Notes under the pieces: model-generated
The model's input: only the letters and a program-made list of their open reading frames with translations
What the model was told of the DNA's origin: nothing
Database searches by the model: none
Program-made: the position numbers and the translations under genes
From: Gammaproteobacteria bacterium
Lineage (GTDB): Bacteria > Pseudomonadota > Gammaproteobacteria > GCA-2400775
NCBI GenBank assembly: GCA_015492075.1
Contig: WGFU01000019.1
Coordinates: 41,623 to 105,622, forward strand
Direction of reading: 5' to 3'
Length of the DNA: 64,000 nt
In this document: piece after piece, positions 8,526-17,419 of the stretch
How positions within the stretch are numbered: position 1 is the stretch's first letter
Layout: each line of letters starts with the position of its first letter

Positions 8526-11462
8526 TCAAATAATCAACCTGTTTGGTGATCGAAATAGTTGTGTCAGTTCATCGGCTGGCACGGGAGGGCTGTATAGATA
8601 GCCCTGGATGACATCGCAGTTATGTTTGCGCAAGAAATCCAATTGTGCTGGGGTTTCTACACCTTCTGCAATCACTTCAATATTGAGACTGTTAGCCATG
8701 GTAATCATGGCCTTGACCAGCGAACGAGCATCATCATCCTTATCGAGGTCGCAAATAAAAGAGCGATCAATTTTCAGGACATCAACCGGGAAGCTTTTGA
8801 GATAGCTCAGAGACGAGTAGCCGGTTCCGAAGTCATCAAGCGAGATCTTCAACCCCATTTCATGCAGCTTGTTGAGATTATCCATCGAAACCTGATTATT
8901 TTGCATAAAAACGCTCTCGGTTATTTCTATCTCAATCATATCGGGTCTGAGCTTGTAGTTTCTTAAGGTGGTACTAACATGATCAATTAAATCAAGGTCA
9001 TGGAACTGGCGACTGGAGAAGTTTACTGCCACTCGAAGTTTATCGATGCCACCTGCCTTCCATTTGGCTACCTGTTTACATGCAGCATCGAATACCCATT
9101 TCCCGGTTGGTACAATGAGTCCTGTTTCTTCCAGCATAGGAATAAACCGGGCTGGGTTCATGAAACCAAACTCGGGATGTTGCCAGCGAATAAGGGCTTC
9201 TGCACCAATAATTTCGCCATCGCTAAGACTGACCTGGGGTTGGTAGTATAAAAAGAACTCGTTATTGAGTATTGCTCGATGCAAGTTGCTTTCAAGAGTG
9301 AGTCGCTCATACGCTTGCTCGCCCATTTCAGCGGAATAATATTCGTAGCTATTACGTCCCTTTTCCTTGGCACGATACATTGCAGTATCGGCATGTTTGA
9401 TCAGTGTGCTGGCATCTGGAGAATGATCCGGGACATGATCTGGGATATGAGTGATGCCAATACTGATCGTCATGAACAGCTCGTGTCCGTTAATAATAAA
9501 AGGCCGCGCTGTCGCGCTGAATATTTTCTTTACAATGATCAATAAAGTACTCTTTACGTTTATATTCTCTATCAGTACAGCAAACTCATCACCACCAAAA
9601 CGAGAAAGAGTATCTTCGGAGCGCAAGCAGTCTTTGACACGGCCTGCGAGCTGTTTTAAGAGCTCGTCACCATGGTCGTGGCCAAGTGTGTCGTTCACCG
9701 CTTTAAATTGGTCTACGTCAAAAAACAACAAGGCGGCTTCGTTGTGCTTATCTCGCCGACGTAGTAATGCCTGTGAAAGACGATCCATGAACAATGCCCT
9801 GTTAGGCAGTTCGGTAAGAATGTCATGATAGGCAAGATAATGTAGCCGCTCCTGATCCTGCATACGCTCTGTGATATCTTTTCCGGTAGAGATAAAGTGG
9901 GTAACTTCACCATGGCGATTCTTTAATGGCGTAATGGTTTTCTCTTCATAATAGAGTTCACCATTCTTTTTCCGGTTTATCAGCACATCACTATAGGCGT
10001 CGCCATTGAGAATGCTTTGCCACAAGTTTTTATAGAAATCATTGTCATGGCTTTCTGACTTCATGATATTTGGGGTTTTACCTACTGCTTCCAATGAAGA
10101 GAAGCCCGTAACCTTAGTAAAGGCCTTATTGACATATTCAATAATTCCGTTGCGGTCAGTGATGAAAACGGAATCTGCGCTTGACTCTACTGCGCCTGAA
10201 AGCTTGCGCATCTTTGCTTCAGTTCGGTAGCGTTCTCCTCGTTCCATTACCAAGGCGATAATATCGCTCATTGATCCGGCGAACGCCTCTTCATCTGCCG
10301 CCCATTGTCTGGCTGAGCCAATGTGTTCATGACATAAGACACCAATTAGTTGACCTGACAAACGCAATGGTGTATCCAGCATTGATATAATACCGAGAGG
10401 TTTCAAATAGCTTTCTGTAAATTCGCTGGTACGGATATCACTCTGTGCGTCATGGGCTGCAATTACCCTCCCTTCGCTAATGGCGCTAATGTAATGAGGG
10501 AAGTCTTTGAGAGTAAGGGTATGTCCGCTGGAATGACTATCTACCCCTGATTCATAAAGATCCAGACAAACCAGCTCGGTATTTTCCTTATTGAATATCC
10601 AGATGCTGGCACGATCCACCCGTAATGCGCGAGAAGATATTTCTGTGATACGTCGCAGGGCGGGAGAAATATCTTCATCGACATCCCATTTTTGGGTGGT
10701 AAGTTCTAATAAATTGGATTGCTGGATTTTTAACCGTTCGGCTACATTTTCTCGCTGTTTAACCTCAAGTCTGAGCGAATTTCTTTCGTCTTCAAGTTCT
10801 AGAGTGCGCGATTCGATTTGATCTGCCATACGATCAAAGGCCATGCCCACGGTTGCAATCTCATCGCGTCCTGTAAAATGTGTCCGCACCTTGAAATTGC
10901 CGTCACTCATCTCGCGTGCTGCCGAGGCAAGCTTGTCGAGGCGGCGGGTTAGAAAAACCCCTGTTAACAAGCCTGCTGTGGCGACAACAGCCATGCCGAT
11001 TATCGCGATTGTAATACCAAGATTTCTTATTTTGTTGTAATCGGATATAAATTTAGCGTTAGAGAATTTTATTGCAAGAACCCCGAGTATTTCAGCAGTG
11101 TTGGAGATTGTTTGCGTGCGCCATGTGTGGCTATCACTTTGTCTTAGACCGGGTAGGGCCTGGCCAATTCTATTACGGTCAGAACTAACGACAATATGAC
11201 CACTATAATCAGTTAATATTATTTCTTCTATGTCGGGGTCTGACGTAATTTCGTCAAAATGGTGCTGCAACTGTGGGTATTCCTCAGTAATCAAAGAGTT
11301 ATAGCTGAGATTTGAGAGTAATTCGAGCGTGACATGTTCCTTTTGCGTGATGTTTTCACGGCTGATTTCTATCGATGACGAGAGTGTGAACCAAAGTACT
11401 GTTGCCATCATGGCAAGTTCAAGAATCAGAACCATCAGTACGATGCGGTATTTGAGAGACAT
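8526..11462 (-). CDS. Membrane sensor with HAMP, GAF, PAS, GGDEF and EAL domains
   Basis: This 978-residue protein should make and/or break cyclic di-GMP. Membrane helices at about 7-28 and 150-171 enclose a 120-residue periplasmic sensor. Then come HAMP (172-225), a coiled coil (215-250), GAF (265-405), PAS (420-530), GGDEF (545-705) and EAL (725-970). The GGDEF motif is intact (623-627) with an inhibitory RxxD site just before it (RSED, 614-617). The EAL domain keeps EALIRW, the N of NFSSRQ, DDFGTGYSS and the E of AEGVET, so both activities look possible. It is transcribed away from two PhnD-like periplasmic proteins, which may supply its ligand signal; that link is inferred from position only. 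Confidence 0.92.
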   Translation of the reverse strand: MSLKYRIVLMVLILELAMMATVLWFTLSSSIEISRENITQKEHVTLELLSNLSYNSLITEEYPQLQHHFDEITSDPDIEEIILTDYSGHIVVSSDRNRIGQALPGLRQSDSHTWRTQTISNTAEILGVLAIKFSNAKFISDYNKIRNLGITIAIIGMAVVATAGLLTGVFLTRRLDKLASAAREMSDGNFKVRTHFTGRDEIATVGMAFDRMADQIESRTLELEDERNSLRLEVKQRENVAERLKIQQSNLLELTTQKWDVDEDISPALRRITEISSRALRVDRASIWIFNKENTELVCLDLYESGVDSHSSGHTLTLKDFPHYISAISEGRVIAAHDAQSDIRTSEFTESYLKPLGIISMLDTPLRLSGQLIGVLCHEHIGSARQWAADEEAFAGSMSDIIALVMERGERYRTEAKMRKLSGAVESSADSVFITDRNGIIEYVNKAFTKVTGFSSLEAVGKTPNIMKSESHDNDFYKNLWQSILNGDAYSDVLINRKKNGELYYEEKTITPLKNRHGEVTHFISTGKDITERMQDQERLHYLAYHDILTELPNRALFMDRLSQALLRRRDKHNEAALLFFDVDQFKAVNDTLGHDHGDELLKQLAGRVKDCLRSEDTLSRFGGDEFAVLIENINVKSTLLIIVKKIFSATARPFIINGHELFMTISIGITHIPDHVPDHSPDASTLIKHADTAMYRAKEKGRNSYEYYSAEMGEQAYERLTLESNLHRAILNNEFFLYYQPQVSLSDGEIIGAEALIRWQHPEFGFMNPARFIPMLEETGLIVPTGKWVFDAACKQVAKWKAGGIDKLRVAVNFSSRQFHDLDLIDHVSTTLRNYKLRPDMIEIEITESVFMQNNQVSMDNLNKLHEMGLKISLDDFGTGYSSLSYLKSFPVDVLKIDRSFICDLDKDDDARSLVKAMITMANSLNIEVIAEGVETPAQLDFLRKHNCDVIQGYLYSPPVPADELTQLFRSPNRLII

Positions 11463-11599
11463 GATTATGTTCTATGTTTTACGAGCATCTGGCGAAGACA
11501 ACACATTGCATTACCCTGACACCTTTATCGGCTTGCTTGTTGGGATATGAGAATTGGGAGAAACTGATCATTCCTGCAATGTATATACGGTTGATAATG

Positions 11600-11613
11600 T
11601 GTCAAAGTTGACA
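11600..11613. promoter_or_regulatory. Inverted repeat TGTCAA-AG-TTGACA, possible operator
   Basis: A perfect 6-2-6 palindrome lies 13 bases before the first PhnD-like gene and about 140 bases before the divergent GGDEF-EAL gene. A third TGTCAA half-site follows at 11619-11624. The second arm is also a consensus -35 hexamer, so the site could be an operator, a promoter element, or both. Confidence 0.4.
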
Positions 11614-11626
11614 TAGTCTGTCAACT

Positions 11627-12529
11627 ATGATTAGTAATGTGCGAACCATAGGCGCTAGCCTTACCTCTGTGACGAGGCTGATAGCTATTTTCAGTTTGGG
11701 CATTGTTGTTCTCTTTTTGTGTCTACGAACAGTGAGCGCGGCACATCCTGGTCATGGCGACCAAAGTTTTAGGTATACGCTGGGCATCTTTCCTTTCGTG
11801 TCATTACCCCATGTCGAGGAACTGTTTATTCCTGTTGTTCTGCGGATGCGCCAATCGCTAGGCAAGGGGGTATCTCTTCGTACTAGCTCTAGTTTCGAAA
11901 AATTTATGCAAAATCTTACTGATGCAGAATATGACATAGCCTTTATTCAGCCATTTGACTTTGTACGCATCGCCACCAAGGCGGGTTATCTGCCTCTGGT
12001 TGCACTGGAAAGGCCCCCTTCAGCAAATATAGTTGTTAAGGCAAATAGCGAAATCAAAGATCTAACAGGATTGAGAGGGAAAGTGCTTGGTATGCCACCC
12101 GCCGTTGCAGCGGTCAGTTACCTAACCAAAGTGGCATTAATGAACTCGGGTATTGACCTTGATAAGGATATAGAGTTGCACTATCTAAGAACCCATGACG
12201 ACTGTATAGAAGAACTGGCGGCGGGGCGGGTGGACGCATGCGCTATGGCCTTATTGCCACTGAGACTAGCTCAGTCCAGAATCAGTATTAGCTTGCGTCT
12301 TATCAAACAAACTTCATCCATTAGTTCGCCCTTGTTTGTTGCGCATATGAGAGTGCCAAAGCATGATCGAGATATAATCAAGCGCGCGTTACTTAATTTT
12401 GACCAAACACGGGCGGGGCGCGAAACCTTGCATTTTAAGCCGGTAAATGAATCTGATTACGCAGACGTCAGAGAATATTTGAGGCAACTTAGAGAGCTGG
12501 AAGATGATGATATGCTGAAGGTGCCTTAG
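11627..12529 (+). CDS. PhnD-like periplasmic substrate-binding protein (first of two paralogues)
   Basis: The 300-residue protein has an N-terminal signal peptide with hydrophobic run LIAIFSLGIVVLFLCL and cleavage near VSA-AHP. The rest fits the PhnD-like phosphate/phosphonate-binding fold: 'YTLGIFPFVS' as the first strand, 'YDIAFIQPFDFVRI' in the middle and 'LRGKVLGMPP' before the second lobe. Two cysteines, in DDC and VDACAM, are also in the neighbouring paralogue. No ABC ATPase or permease of the Phn type is nearby, so it may be a periplasmic sensing component rather than a transporter part. A GTG at 11669 is an alternative start. It is divergent from the c-di-GMP gene. Confidence 0.75.
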   Translation: MISNVRTIGASLTSVTRLIAIFSLGIVVLFLCLRTVSAAHPGHGDQSFRYTLGIFPFVSLPHVEELFIPVVLRMRQSLGKGVSLRTSSSFEKFMQNLTDAEYDIAFIQPFDFVRIATKAGYLPLVALERPPSANIVVKANSEIKDLTGLRGKVLGMPPAVAAVSYLTKVALMNSGIDLDKDIELHYLRTHDDCIEELAAGRVDACAMALLPLRLAQSRISISLRLIKQTSSISSPLFVAHMRVPKHDRDIIKRALLNFDQTRAGRETLHFKPVNESDYADVREYLRQLRELEDDDMLKVP

Positions 12530-12669
12530 CGATGTATGGATATCAGGCTATAGATGTAATGGTAGAGTCAGAAGATGATTGGGGTGATAAGTTAGTGCTT
12601 TGATCAATCATAGGCGGTTAGAAGGACCGATCGTTGGTGAGCAGAAAGTAGAGTAGGAGTAATTCTCTG

Positions 12670-13584
12670 ATGAAAATGCTTGATAAGGCTTATATTCATC
12701 TAGTTAAAAAGCATACCTCTGTTATTCGATTGATAATGGCCGCGGTATTCGTTCTCGGTTTTTTTGGCGTAGGCGCGCAAGCAGCAGACGCTCAAAGTAA
12801 TTTTGATCAAGAAGGTCACTACACTTTGGGTGTGGTACCGTTTGTTTCTCTCAGCCATCTTGCGGATAGTTTCGCGCCGGTTATTATTAATATGCGGCAA
12901 ACATTGGGGAAACCAATATTACTTCGAAGCAGTTCTAGTTTTGGCACGTTTATGGAAAATCTGAAAAATGAGAGGTACGACATTGCCTATATGCAGTCCT
13001 TGGACTTTGTTCGGTTGGCACATAATGCCGGTTATGTACCGATAACAACCTCAGATGCAGGGGTATTCGTTGTTCTCGTGGTAGCTTCGGCAAGCGCATT
13101 TTCCCGACTCGATGATTTAAAAGGAAAAACGGTAGGCTTAGCGTCTGAAGTTTCTGCGCTGAGCTATATGACGAAGTTTACAATGAAGAGTCGTGGTATA
13201 GATCTCGATAACGAGATCGAGTTTGTTTATTTGAGTAATAACGGCGCATGCCTTTTTGAATTATTTGTTGGTGGTGTAGATGCATGCGCAATGTCAGTAA
13301 CTGCATTGAATTCTTTTCAGAAAAAACCAGGACATGAAATTAAGGTGCTTGCGCATATGCACCCAGTCACACCTCCGTTGCTGGTTGTTCATTCTCGCAT
13401 GAGTGAATTTGAAGGTGAACGCCTTTATAAAGGGCTCCTTAGAATGTCGATTAACAATCTGTACGACAACAGCACTACGCAAGGGTCTGATTTCAAACTG
13501 TTCAGCCCGTTAGACGGTCACGACGATGATGACCTTAAGGCGTATTGGGAACAGATTGATAGCCAAGTCCTTGATTTGCTGTGA
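12670..13584 (+). CDS. PhnD-like periplasmic substrate-binding protein (second of two paralogues)
   Basis: This 304-residue protein is clearly paralogous to the one 140 bases upstream: 'YTLGVVPFVSLSHLADSF', 'LRSSSSFGTFMENL' and 'YDIAYMQSLDFVRLAHNAGY' match its counterpart almost position by position. It has its own signal peptide (cleavage near AQA-ADA) and its own AGGAG ribosome site before the ATG. Both proteins share the C...VDACAM cysteine pair, which could form a disulfide in the periplasm. The ligand-facing regions differ, suggesting different ligands after duplication. It is last in its unit; the following bases up to the Zur site hold no gene. Confidence 0.75.
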   Translation: MKMLDKAYIHLVKKHTSVIRLIMAAVFVLGFFGVGAQAADAQSNFDQEGHYTLGVVPFVSLSHLADSFAPVIINMRQTLGKPILLRSSSSFGTFMENLKNERYDIAYMQSLDFVRLAHNAGYVPITTSDAGVFVVLVVASASAFSRLDDLKGKTVGLASEVSALSYMTKFTMKSRGIDLDNEIEFVYLSNNGACLFELFVGGVDACAMSVTALNSFQKKPGHEIKVLAHMHPVTPPLLVVHSRMSEFEGERLYKGLLRMSINNLYDNSTTQGSDFKLFSPLDGHDDDDLKAYWEQIDSQVLDLL

Positions 13585-13839
13585 TCAGCAAGAGTGTAGG
13601 CACATATCAGTGACAGTGGTTTGTTTGGACAGGAAAATAAGTGGCTATTAAATGAGGTCTTGTACTTGATCGATACGAAGCCGGTGCCGATACACAATAA
13701 ATGTTTTAAAGGGCTTATGGCAGCGAGAAGTCCTACAGGGCAGATGTGAGAGAAGGTGGGCAACCACTGGTGTCACGGTTTGCGCCGTCAAAGTTTGATC
13801 AGAAGATAACGGCCTGGCCAAGGAGGCTAATTTAATAAT
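13585..13839. other. Intergenic stretch without recognisable gene
   Basis: Between the second PhnD-like gene and the Zur site no frame gives a product I recognise, no strong hairpin is seen, and the codon pattern does not suggest a decayed gene. Confidence 0.5.
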
Positions 13840-13862
13840 AAAATGTTATGATATAACTTAAC
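13840..13862 (+). promoter_or_regulatory. Zur-type operator of the znuCBA operon
   Basis: The core GTTATGATATAAC (13845-13857) is a palindrome with arms GTTAT and ATAAC. It agrees with the gammaproteobacterial Zur consensus core GTTATANTATAAC at all but one position, and the AAAT flank on the left also fits. It lies about 230 bases upstream of znuC. Zur with zinc bound would repress the operon, giving zinc uptake only under shortage. Confidence 0.8.
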
Positions 13863-13970
13863 ATGCAGGCGATGTGCCACTTTTGACCATGGAGCCTGAG
13901 CAAAAGCATAAGCGTCACCTAATCCACAGGCGACTTAGATATTTTACTGATCCTGAAATGGGCTAACACA

Positions 13971-14081
13971 ATGTGTTTTAAAGAGTCTTCCGCACTGCTT
14001 TCAAGCCTGTTTACGCGCTTTTTACAGGCCATGCTGGTGTTGGCCATTTTATGGCTGAGCGTGTTCTGGGCCTTGCACTAA
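13971..14081 (+). CDS. Possible small single-helix membrane protein or leader ORF before znuC
   Basis: A 36-codon frame begins MCFKESSALLSS and continues with a strongly hydrophobic run (MLVLAILWLSVFWALH) to a stop nine bases before the znuC start. It lies after the Zur site, so it would be in the same transcript. There is only a poor ribosome site. It may be a real small membrane protein, a leader whose translation affects znuC, or chance. Confidence 0.35.
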   Translation: MCFKESSALLSSLFTRFLQAMLVLAILWLSVFWALH

Positions 14082-14090
14082 GGAACTATT

Positions 14091-14855
14091 GTGACAAAAA
14101 CATTACTGCATTTTAACAATATTACGCTGGGCTATGATCGCCATCCAGCGGTACACCATCTGGATATTGAGATTGGTCGTGGCGAGCTGTTGGCTATTGT
14201 CGGCCCGAATGGGGGCGGCAAGTCCACCTTGCTAAAAGGCATCGCGGGGACTATTGCGCCACTGGAGGGGGAAATCAGTCTCGCTGTGGCCCGATCACAT
14301 ATCGCTTATCTGCCTCAGCAAGCAGATATCGATCGCAGTTTCCCGATTAGTGTCACCGATATGGTAGCCATGGGACTGTGGCACCGTCATGGCGCCTACG
14401 GTGGGTTTAGTCATAGCTGTCATAGGGAAATAGAGCGGGCATTGGCTCGTGTCGGGCTGCAAGGGTTTGAAAAAAGGCCCATAGGTACTTTGTCTGGGGG
14501 CCAATTACAGCGTGCCTTGTTTGCGCGCTTGATTTTGCAAAATGCCGAATTAATGCTGCTCGACGAACCCTTTTCTGCCATTGATGGCCGGACAGCTAAT
14601 GACTTGATTAATCTCATTATTGAGTGGAACAAAAGTGGCAAGACAATTCTTGCCGTGACACATGATATGCATCAGGTGCGTAAATATTTTCCACAGACAT
14701 TGCTACTGGCGCGGGAATTAGTGGCGATGGGTGATACAGAGAAGGTATTGTCAGCGCAAAACCTGTTGCGCGCACGTGCTCTAACAGAGGCATTTGATAA
14801 TCGGGCTCATGTCTGTGAGCGTGAACATCTGCCTCATCATGGTGAAGCCGCTTGA
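14091..14855 (+). CDS. znuC: Zinc ABC transporter ATP-binding protein
   Basis: ZnuC is the cytoplasmic ATPase of the high-affinity zinc importer. The 254-residue protein has Walker A GPNGGGKST, the ABC signature 'LSGGQLQRALFARL', Walker B 'LMLLDEPFSAID' and the switch histidine in VTHDM. It starts with GTG. The tail is histidine-containing (HVCEREHLPHHGEAA), as in other ZnuC proteins where it is thought to sense zinc. Its TGA overlaps the TTG start of znuB, so translation is coupled. Regulation by Zur is expected from the operator upstream. Confidence 0.93.
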   Translation: MTKTLLHFNNITLGYDRHPAVHHLDIEIGRGELLAIVGPNGGGKSTLLKGIAGTIAPLEGEISLAVARSHIAYLPQQADIDRSFPISVTDMVAMGLWHRHGAYGGFSHSCHREIERALARVGLQGFEKRPIGTLSGGQLQRALFARLILQNAELMLLDEPFSAIDGRTANDLINLIIEWNKSGKTILAVTHDMHQVRKYFPQTLLLARELVAMGDTEKVLSAQNLLRARALTEAFDNRAHVCEREHLPHHGEAA

Positions 14856-15721
14856 TATTCGACCTGCTGATTTCCCCCTTTATTGAATTCGGTTTTATGC
14901 GGCGAGCATTAGTCGGCTGCCTGGCGCTAGCATTAGGGGCAACACCGATAGGGATATTTTTAATGCTGCGGCGTATGAGCTTGGTGGGGGATGCAATGGC
15001 ACATGCTATCTTGCCCGGTGCAGCCTTCGGTTATCTTATCTCCGGCCTGTCGGTAGGTGCTATGACCGTAGGGGGTATTGCTGCCGGCCTGATTGTGGCA
15101 TTGCTATCCGGCATTGTTGCGCGTGCAACAGTGTTGCGCGAAGACGCGAGTCTGGCTGCATTTTATTTGATTTCTCTGGCATTGGGAGTATTGATTGTCT
15201 CACTGAGCGGAAACAGCATTGATTTACTGCATGTATTGTTTGGTAGTGTACTCGCGCTGGATAATGCAACGCTCTATCTCATCGCCTCTATTACAAGCAT
15301 TACAGTTTTGGCGATGGCGTTGATTTATCGCCTCTTAGTACTGGAGTGTGTCGATGCAGGCTATTTACGCAGTGTCAGTGGTTTAAGCCCGGTGGCCCAT
15401 TACGGTTTTCTGATATTGGTCGTTATTAACCTGGTCGGTGGATTTCACGCCTTGGGAACACTGATGGCAGTGGGGGTGATGGTGTTACCTGCGGCTGCGG
15501 CGCGTTTCTGGGCGAGGAATATCGGCCGCATGCTGTGTATTGCCGTCCTGATGGCATTGTTGGCGGGTTATTTCGGTTTACTGTTGTCTTATTATGCCGG
15601 CGTGCCGTCTGGTCCGGCCATTGTCTTAATGTTGGGCGCTACCTATCTTCTGTCGATATTGTTCGGGTTTGAGGGCGTTATCACCCGGCGATTGCGCGCA
15701 ATGCGTCATTTGGAAGCCTGA
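14852..15721 (+). CDS. znuB: Zinc ABC transporter permease
   Basis: ZnuB forms the inner-membrane channel of the zinc importer. The 289-residue protein has eight to nine hydrophobic segments and the ABC-3 family blocks 'RRMSLVGDAMAHAILPGAAFGY' and 'LGTLMAVGVMVLPAAAARFWA'. The TTG start at 14852 overlaps the znuC stop by four bases and gives an N-terminus (MIFDLLISPFIEFGFMRRAL) that fits the family. A later ATG (about 14897) would remove the first helix half. znuA follows after six bases. Confidence 0.92.
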   Translation: MIFDLLISPFIEFGFMRRALVGCLALALGATPIGIFLMLRRMSLVGDAMAHAILPGAAFGYLISGLSVGAMTVGGIAAGLIVALLSGIVARATVLREDASLAAFYLISLALGVLIVSLSGNSIDLLHVLFGSVLALDNATLYLIASITSITVLAMALIYRLLVLECVDAGYLRSVSGLSPVAHYGFLILVVINLVGGFHALGTLMAVGVMVLPAAAARFWARNIGRMLCIAVLMALLAGYFGLLLSYYAGVPSGPAIVLMLGATYLLSILFGFEGVITRRLRAMRHLEA

Positions 15722-15727
15722 GCTGTT

Positions 15728-16657
15728 ATGTTACATATGTTGCGGTATGGAGTCATTCTCGTTGCTTGTCTGCTAGCTATAAGTCCGGTCTTGGCTAAGG
15801 CAGCAACACCAGAGCGCAAGCTTCAGGTTGTCACCTCGTTTAGTATTTTGGCCGACATGACCCGCGTTATAGGCGCTGAGCATGTTGATGTGTATTCACT
15901 GGTCGGACCAGAAGAAGATGTTCACGTTTATCAGCCGCGACCGAAAGATGCGCAACGGCTGGCAGAGGCAGATCTGCTGGTATTAAACGGTCTTGGTTTT
16001 GAAGGCTGGATAGAACGTTTGATCGAGGCCTCTGGCTATCAAGGTCCCGTCGTTACGGCCAGCGACAATATCCCCTTGTTGCTCTCGAGCAATCAAAATC
16101 ACAATCACGGTTCCGAGGCGGATGGGCATGATGACCCGCATGCCTGGCAAAGCATTGCCAACGCCAAGGTCTATGTGAACAATATAGCCCATGGCTTGGC
16201 GCGAGCTGATGAGACACACAACCAGTATTATTTTTCCAGGCGAGACAGTTATCAGCGAGAACTCGATACCCTTGATCAATACATCACACTGCAGCTGTCA
16301 AAAATCCCTGAGAATCGGCGAAAACTGCTTACCTTGCATCGCGCTTATAGTTATTTTGAGTCTGCCTACGACATTGAGTTTGTGGGCGCTCGGGGAATTA
16401 ATGCCAGCGCTGGTGTCTCAGCGAGAGACCTTGCCAGCTTGATTAGGCTGATTAAGGCAGAGAATATCGCCGCCGCTTTTTTTGAACGTAGCAGCAATCC
16501 GAGCTTGCTGCGCCAGCTCACCCGTGAGACCGGGAGCCATATTGTTGGTAATCTTTACGCTGATTCGTTATCAAAACCTGCAGGCCCGGCATCTACTTAT
16601 ATCACGATGATGCGCTATAATGCCAATTCGTTGTTCAAGGCCTTGTCGCAATACTGA
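15728..16657 (+). CDS. znuA: Zinc ABC transporter periplasmic substrate-binding protein
   Basis: ZnuA captures zinc in the periplasm and delivers it to ZnuB. The 309-residue protein has a signal peptide ending near AKA-ATP. Zinc ligands expected for the family are visible: His66 in EEDVHVYQP, His138 in DDPHAW, the histidine of 'LTLHRAYSYF' and an acidic residue late in the chain. A histidine- and aspartate-rich loop (123-138, NQNHNHGSEADGHDDPH) is the marker that separates zinc-specific ZnuA from manganese-binding relatives. It is the last gene of the operon. Confidence 0.93.
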   Translation: MLHMLRYGVILVACLLAISPVLAKAATPERKLQVVTSFSILADMTRVIGAEHVDVYSLVGPEEDVHVYQPRPKDAQRLAEADLLVLNGLGFEGWIERLIEASGYQGPVVTASDNIPLLLSSNQNHNHGSEADGHDDPHAWQSIANAKVYVNNIAHGLARADETHNQYYFSRRDSYQRELDTLDQYITLQLSKIPENRRKLLTLHRAYSYFESAYDIEFVGARGINASAGVSARDLASLIRLIKAENIAAAFFERSSNPSLLRQLTRETGSHIVGNLYADSLSKPAGPASTYITMMRYNANSLFKALSQY

Positions 16658-16677
16658 CAATTCACGTCTGCACGGCA

Positions 16678-16692
16678 AATAGTCAGACTATT
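16678..16692. repeat. Short palindrome after znuA
   Basis: AATAGTC-A-GACTATT is a perfect 7-1-7 inverted repeat, 20 bases after the znuA stop, followed by a T-rich stretch (TTTAATAGTTTTT). It may be a weak terminator or a protein-binding site. Confidence 0.3.
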
Positions 16693-16888
16693 GACTTGTT
16701 TAATAGTTTTTACGATCAATCACTTATGTGAGAAAAGTAAGACTTTACAACCGCAACGTCGAAGTGATTCTCGCGATATAGCGCCACAGTAACCGAGTTG
16801 GCCCTATGAGCCAGCCTTTAGCACGTTAAAGGATGCCATGGACAGGTCGACAGAGCTTGCAGAGTCGTTACTTATTTGGATTAAGTCT

Positions 16889-17419
16889 ATGAAAGCTTTT
16901 GCACTTGTTCTAATGGCAGTGTTTACCTTGGCGAGTTGTGTCTCCGTGCCGAAACAATCCGCCTGGCCGAACGATATCCCTGCCTATTCGTTTTACATCG
17001 ACAAGTATCATAGCGACTTGGATAATCAGCATCAGCAACGCCTGGATGAGTATCTGAAGTGGGTGATCGGCTTTTATTACGGCACAGAACTCTATAGTAA
17101 TGGCTGGCTCCGAGTCACCCAGGAAGCTATCGAAGCTATCGAGGATCCAGCCGAAAGGGCGCTTGCACGAAACAAATTGGATTGGATTGGGCAACATGTC
17201 TCAGCGGAGTGGGCCAAATCAAATGCCTTGCGCGTCATTAATAGCCGCCATGTTTCTATTTGGGCGTTGTCACTTGATGAGGCCATTGCACGTGGTGAGG
17301 CCTTATCCTATATAGACGAAGTAGTACGCGATATTGATGCCATCCTCGCGGGGCTTATCGAGCCTGATGATATCACCGATTATAGATACTTTACAGAAAG
17401 CGAAGATTTTTTCTTCTAG
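16889..17419 (+). CDS. Predicted lipoprotein of unknown function
   Basis: Starting at the ATG at 16889, the 176-residue product begins MKAFALVLMAVFTLASCVSV, a lipoprotein signal with LASC lipobox and Cys17. Residues after the lipobox are V-S, which favour the outer membrane by the Lol rule. The mature part is acidic and aromatic ('FYIDKYHSDLDNQHQQRLDE'), ends in 'ESEDFFF' and has no motif I know. An in-frame ATG at 16838 would place 17 extra residues before the signal and is less likely. It stands alone between znuA and the cyd genes. Confidence 0.65.
   Translation: MKAFALVLMAVFTLASCVSVPKQSAWPNDIPAYSFYIDKYHSDLDNQHQQRLDEYLKWVIGFYYGTELYSNGWLRVTQEAIEAIEDPAERALARNKLDWIGQHVSAEWAKSNALRVINSRHVSIWALSLDEAIARGEALSYIDEVVRDIDAILAGLIEPDDITDYRYFTESEDFFF

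Noticed and set aside
13971..14081. Interpretation of the small ORF before znuC as a zinc-binding leader peptide
   Set aside because: It has only one Cys and one His, so a direct zinc-sensing role is not supported; it is kept only as a possible small membrane protein.
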